In this document: in pieces, positions 5,909-6,201 of the stretch
How positions within the stretch are numbered: the stretch's first letter is position 1
Layout of the letters: each line of letters begins with the position of its first letter
Assembly (NCBI GenBank): GCA_032250585.1
Contig: JAVVFH010000211.1
Span: 1-6,201 of the forward strand
Direction of reading: 5' to 3'
From: JAVVFH01 sp032250585
GTDB lineage: Bacteria; Pseudomonadota; Gammaproteobacteria; Xanthomonadales; SZUA-36
DNA: 6,201 nt
Notes under the pieces: model-generated
What the model saw: only the letters and a program-made list of their open reading frames with translations
What the model was told of the DNA's origin: nothing
The model's database searches: none
Position numbers and translations under genes: made by a program

Positions 5909-6201
5909 ATGAACGATGCGACGATAAACCCACTGGTGCAAAGCTGGTCCGAGTCCTACCGTCCGGACGCCCGGTCCGCGGTGCCCCCATGGCTGGCGGA
6001 TCTGCGCGACGGTGCCGCGCAGGAATTCGCGCGCAGCGGCCTGCCCCAGCGCAAGGACGAGGCCTGGAAATATACGCCGGTGCGCGCGCTGGAAGCCCTG
6101 GCGCCGCGCTTCTGGTGTAGCCACCTGTGCCCCCTGGGAACGCTACTGGGCCTCAGTGCGCGCCTGGGCCCCCTGCGCAGGGCCAAGACCGGTGACGAGC
6201 G
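5909..6201 (+). CDS. sufD: Fe-S cluster assembly protein SufD, N-terminal part, cut by window end
   Basis: SufD pairs with SufB in the SufBC2D scaffold and helps iron acquisition and cluster formation. Only 97 codons are visible and no stop is reached. The start at 5909 has AGGAG at 5894-5898 ten bases upstream and lies 24 bases after the sufC stop. The first 60 residues fit a SufD N-terminus: a variable helical start, then FARSGLPQRKDEAWKYTPVR at 35-54 and ALEAL, equal to the LPTRKHENWKYTPL region of E. coli SufD. From about residue 62 (RFWCSHLCPLG) I cannot match the family with confidence. This region is variable in SufD, and frame 1 keeps GC-rich third positions, so the reading may be right; a sequencing frameshift near 6110-6125 is also possible. 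Position after sufBC makes the identity sound. Confidence 0.87.
   Translation, partial: MNDATINPLVQSWSESYRPDARSAVPPWLADLRDGAAQEFARSGLPQRKDEAWKYTPVRALEALAPRFWCSHLCPLGTLLGLSARLGPLRRAKTGDE

Noticed and set aside
5081..6124. A 347-codon minus-strand frame across sufC and sufD
   Set aside because: It spans two real genes and their spacer in antisense and shows no protein family.
1..6201. A new defence, toxin-antitoxin or other undescribed system
   Set aside because: Every gene belongs to a known housekeeping family in an ordinary arrangement, and the spacers are too short to hide another operon.

Overview
This window reads as high-GC proteobacterial chromosome, most likely a gammaproteobacterium. 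The evidence is the pairing of a Xanthomonas-type SUF regulator with sufBCD, a Pseudomonas-like amgK-murU peptidoglycan-recycling pair, and an E. coli-like PntA N-terminal domain. Taxonomy is inferred from protein resemblance recalled from memory; no search was run. GC-rich third codon positions dominate every gene. The intergenic stretches at about 1140-1380 and 3060-3110 are clearly AT-richer.

Layout. Bases 1-89 match nothing I recognise and sit where the 3' end of pntA should be. Bases 9-1076 (minus strand) carry pntA, the NAD(H)-binding alpha subunit of the proton-translocating transhydrogenase, whose family-like sequence stops abruptly after Tyr329. Bases 1077-1380 are a gene-free spacer holding an 87-bp inverted-repeat element (1254-1340) that resembles a REP/RAYT-type repeat or tiny MITE and may end murU transcription. 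Bases 1381-3005 (minus strand) hold amgK then murU, overlapping by a few bases. Their products convert recycled N-acetylmuramic acid to UDP-MurNAc. Bases 3006-3105 are a divergent control region with a perfect 8-bp palindromic operator touching the start codon of the next gene. Bases 3106-6201 (plus strand) are a suf operon: an Rrf2 regulator with three cysteines, sufB, sufC and the first third or less of sufD, running off the window.

How the genes work together. SufB, SufC and SufD form the scaffold/ATPase that builds iron-sulfur clusters. The Rrf2 protein probably senses cluster status and represses its own promoter, and hence the operon, through the palindrome. AmgK and MurU act in sequence in cell-wall recycling and have no evident biochemical link to Fe-S assembly beyond the shared divergent spacer. 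PntA is an independent locus.

I see no tRNA, rRNA, CRISPR array, phage gene or intact insertion sequence, and no convincing undescribed system. The points most worth checking are the broken pntA end (a 69-bp segment bounded by 9-bp inverted repeats), the operator/start-codon arrangement of the suf regulator, which suggests leaderless translation, and the inverted-repeat element downstream of murU.
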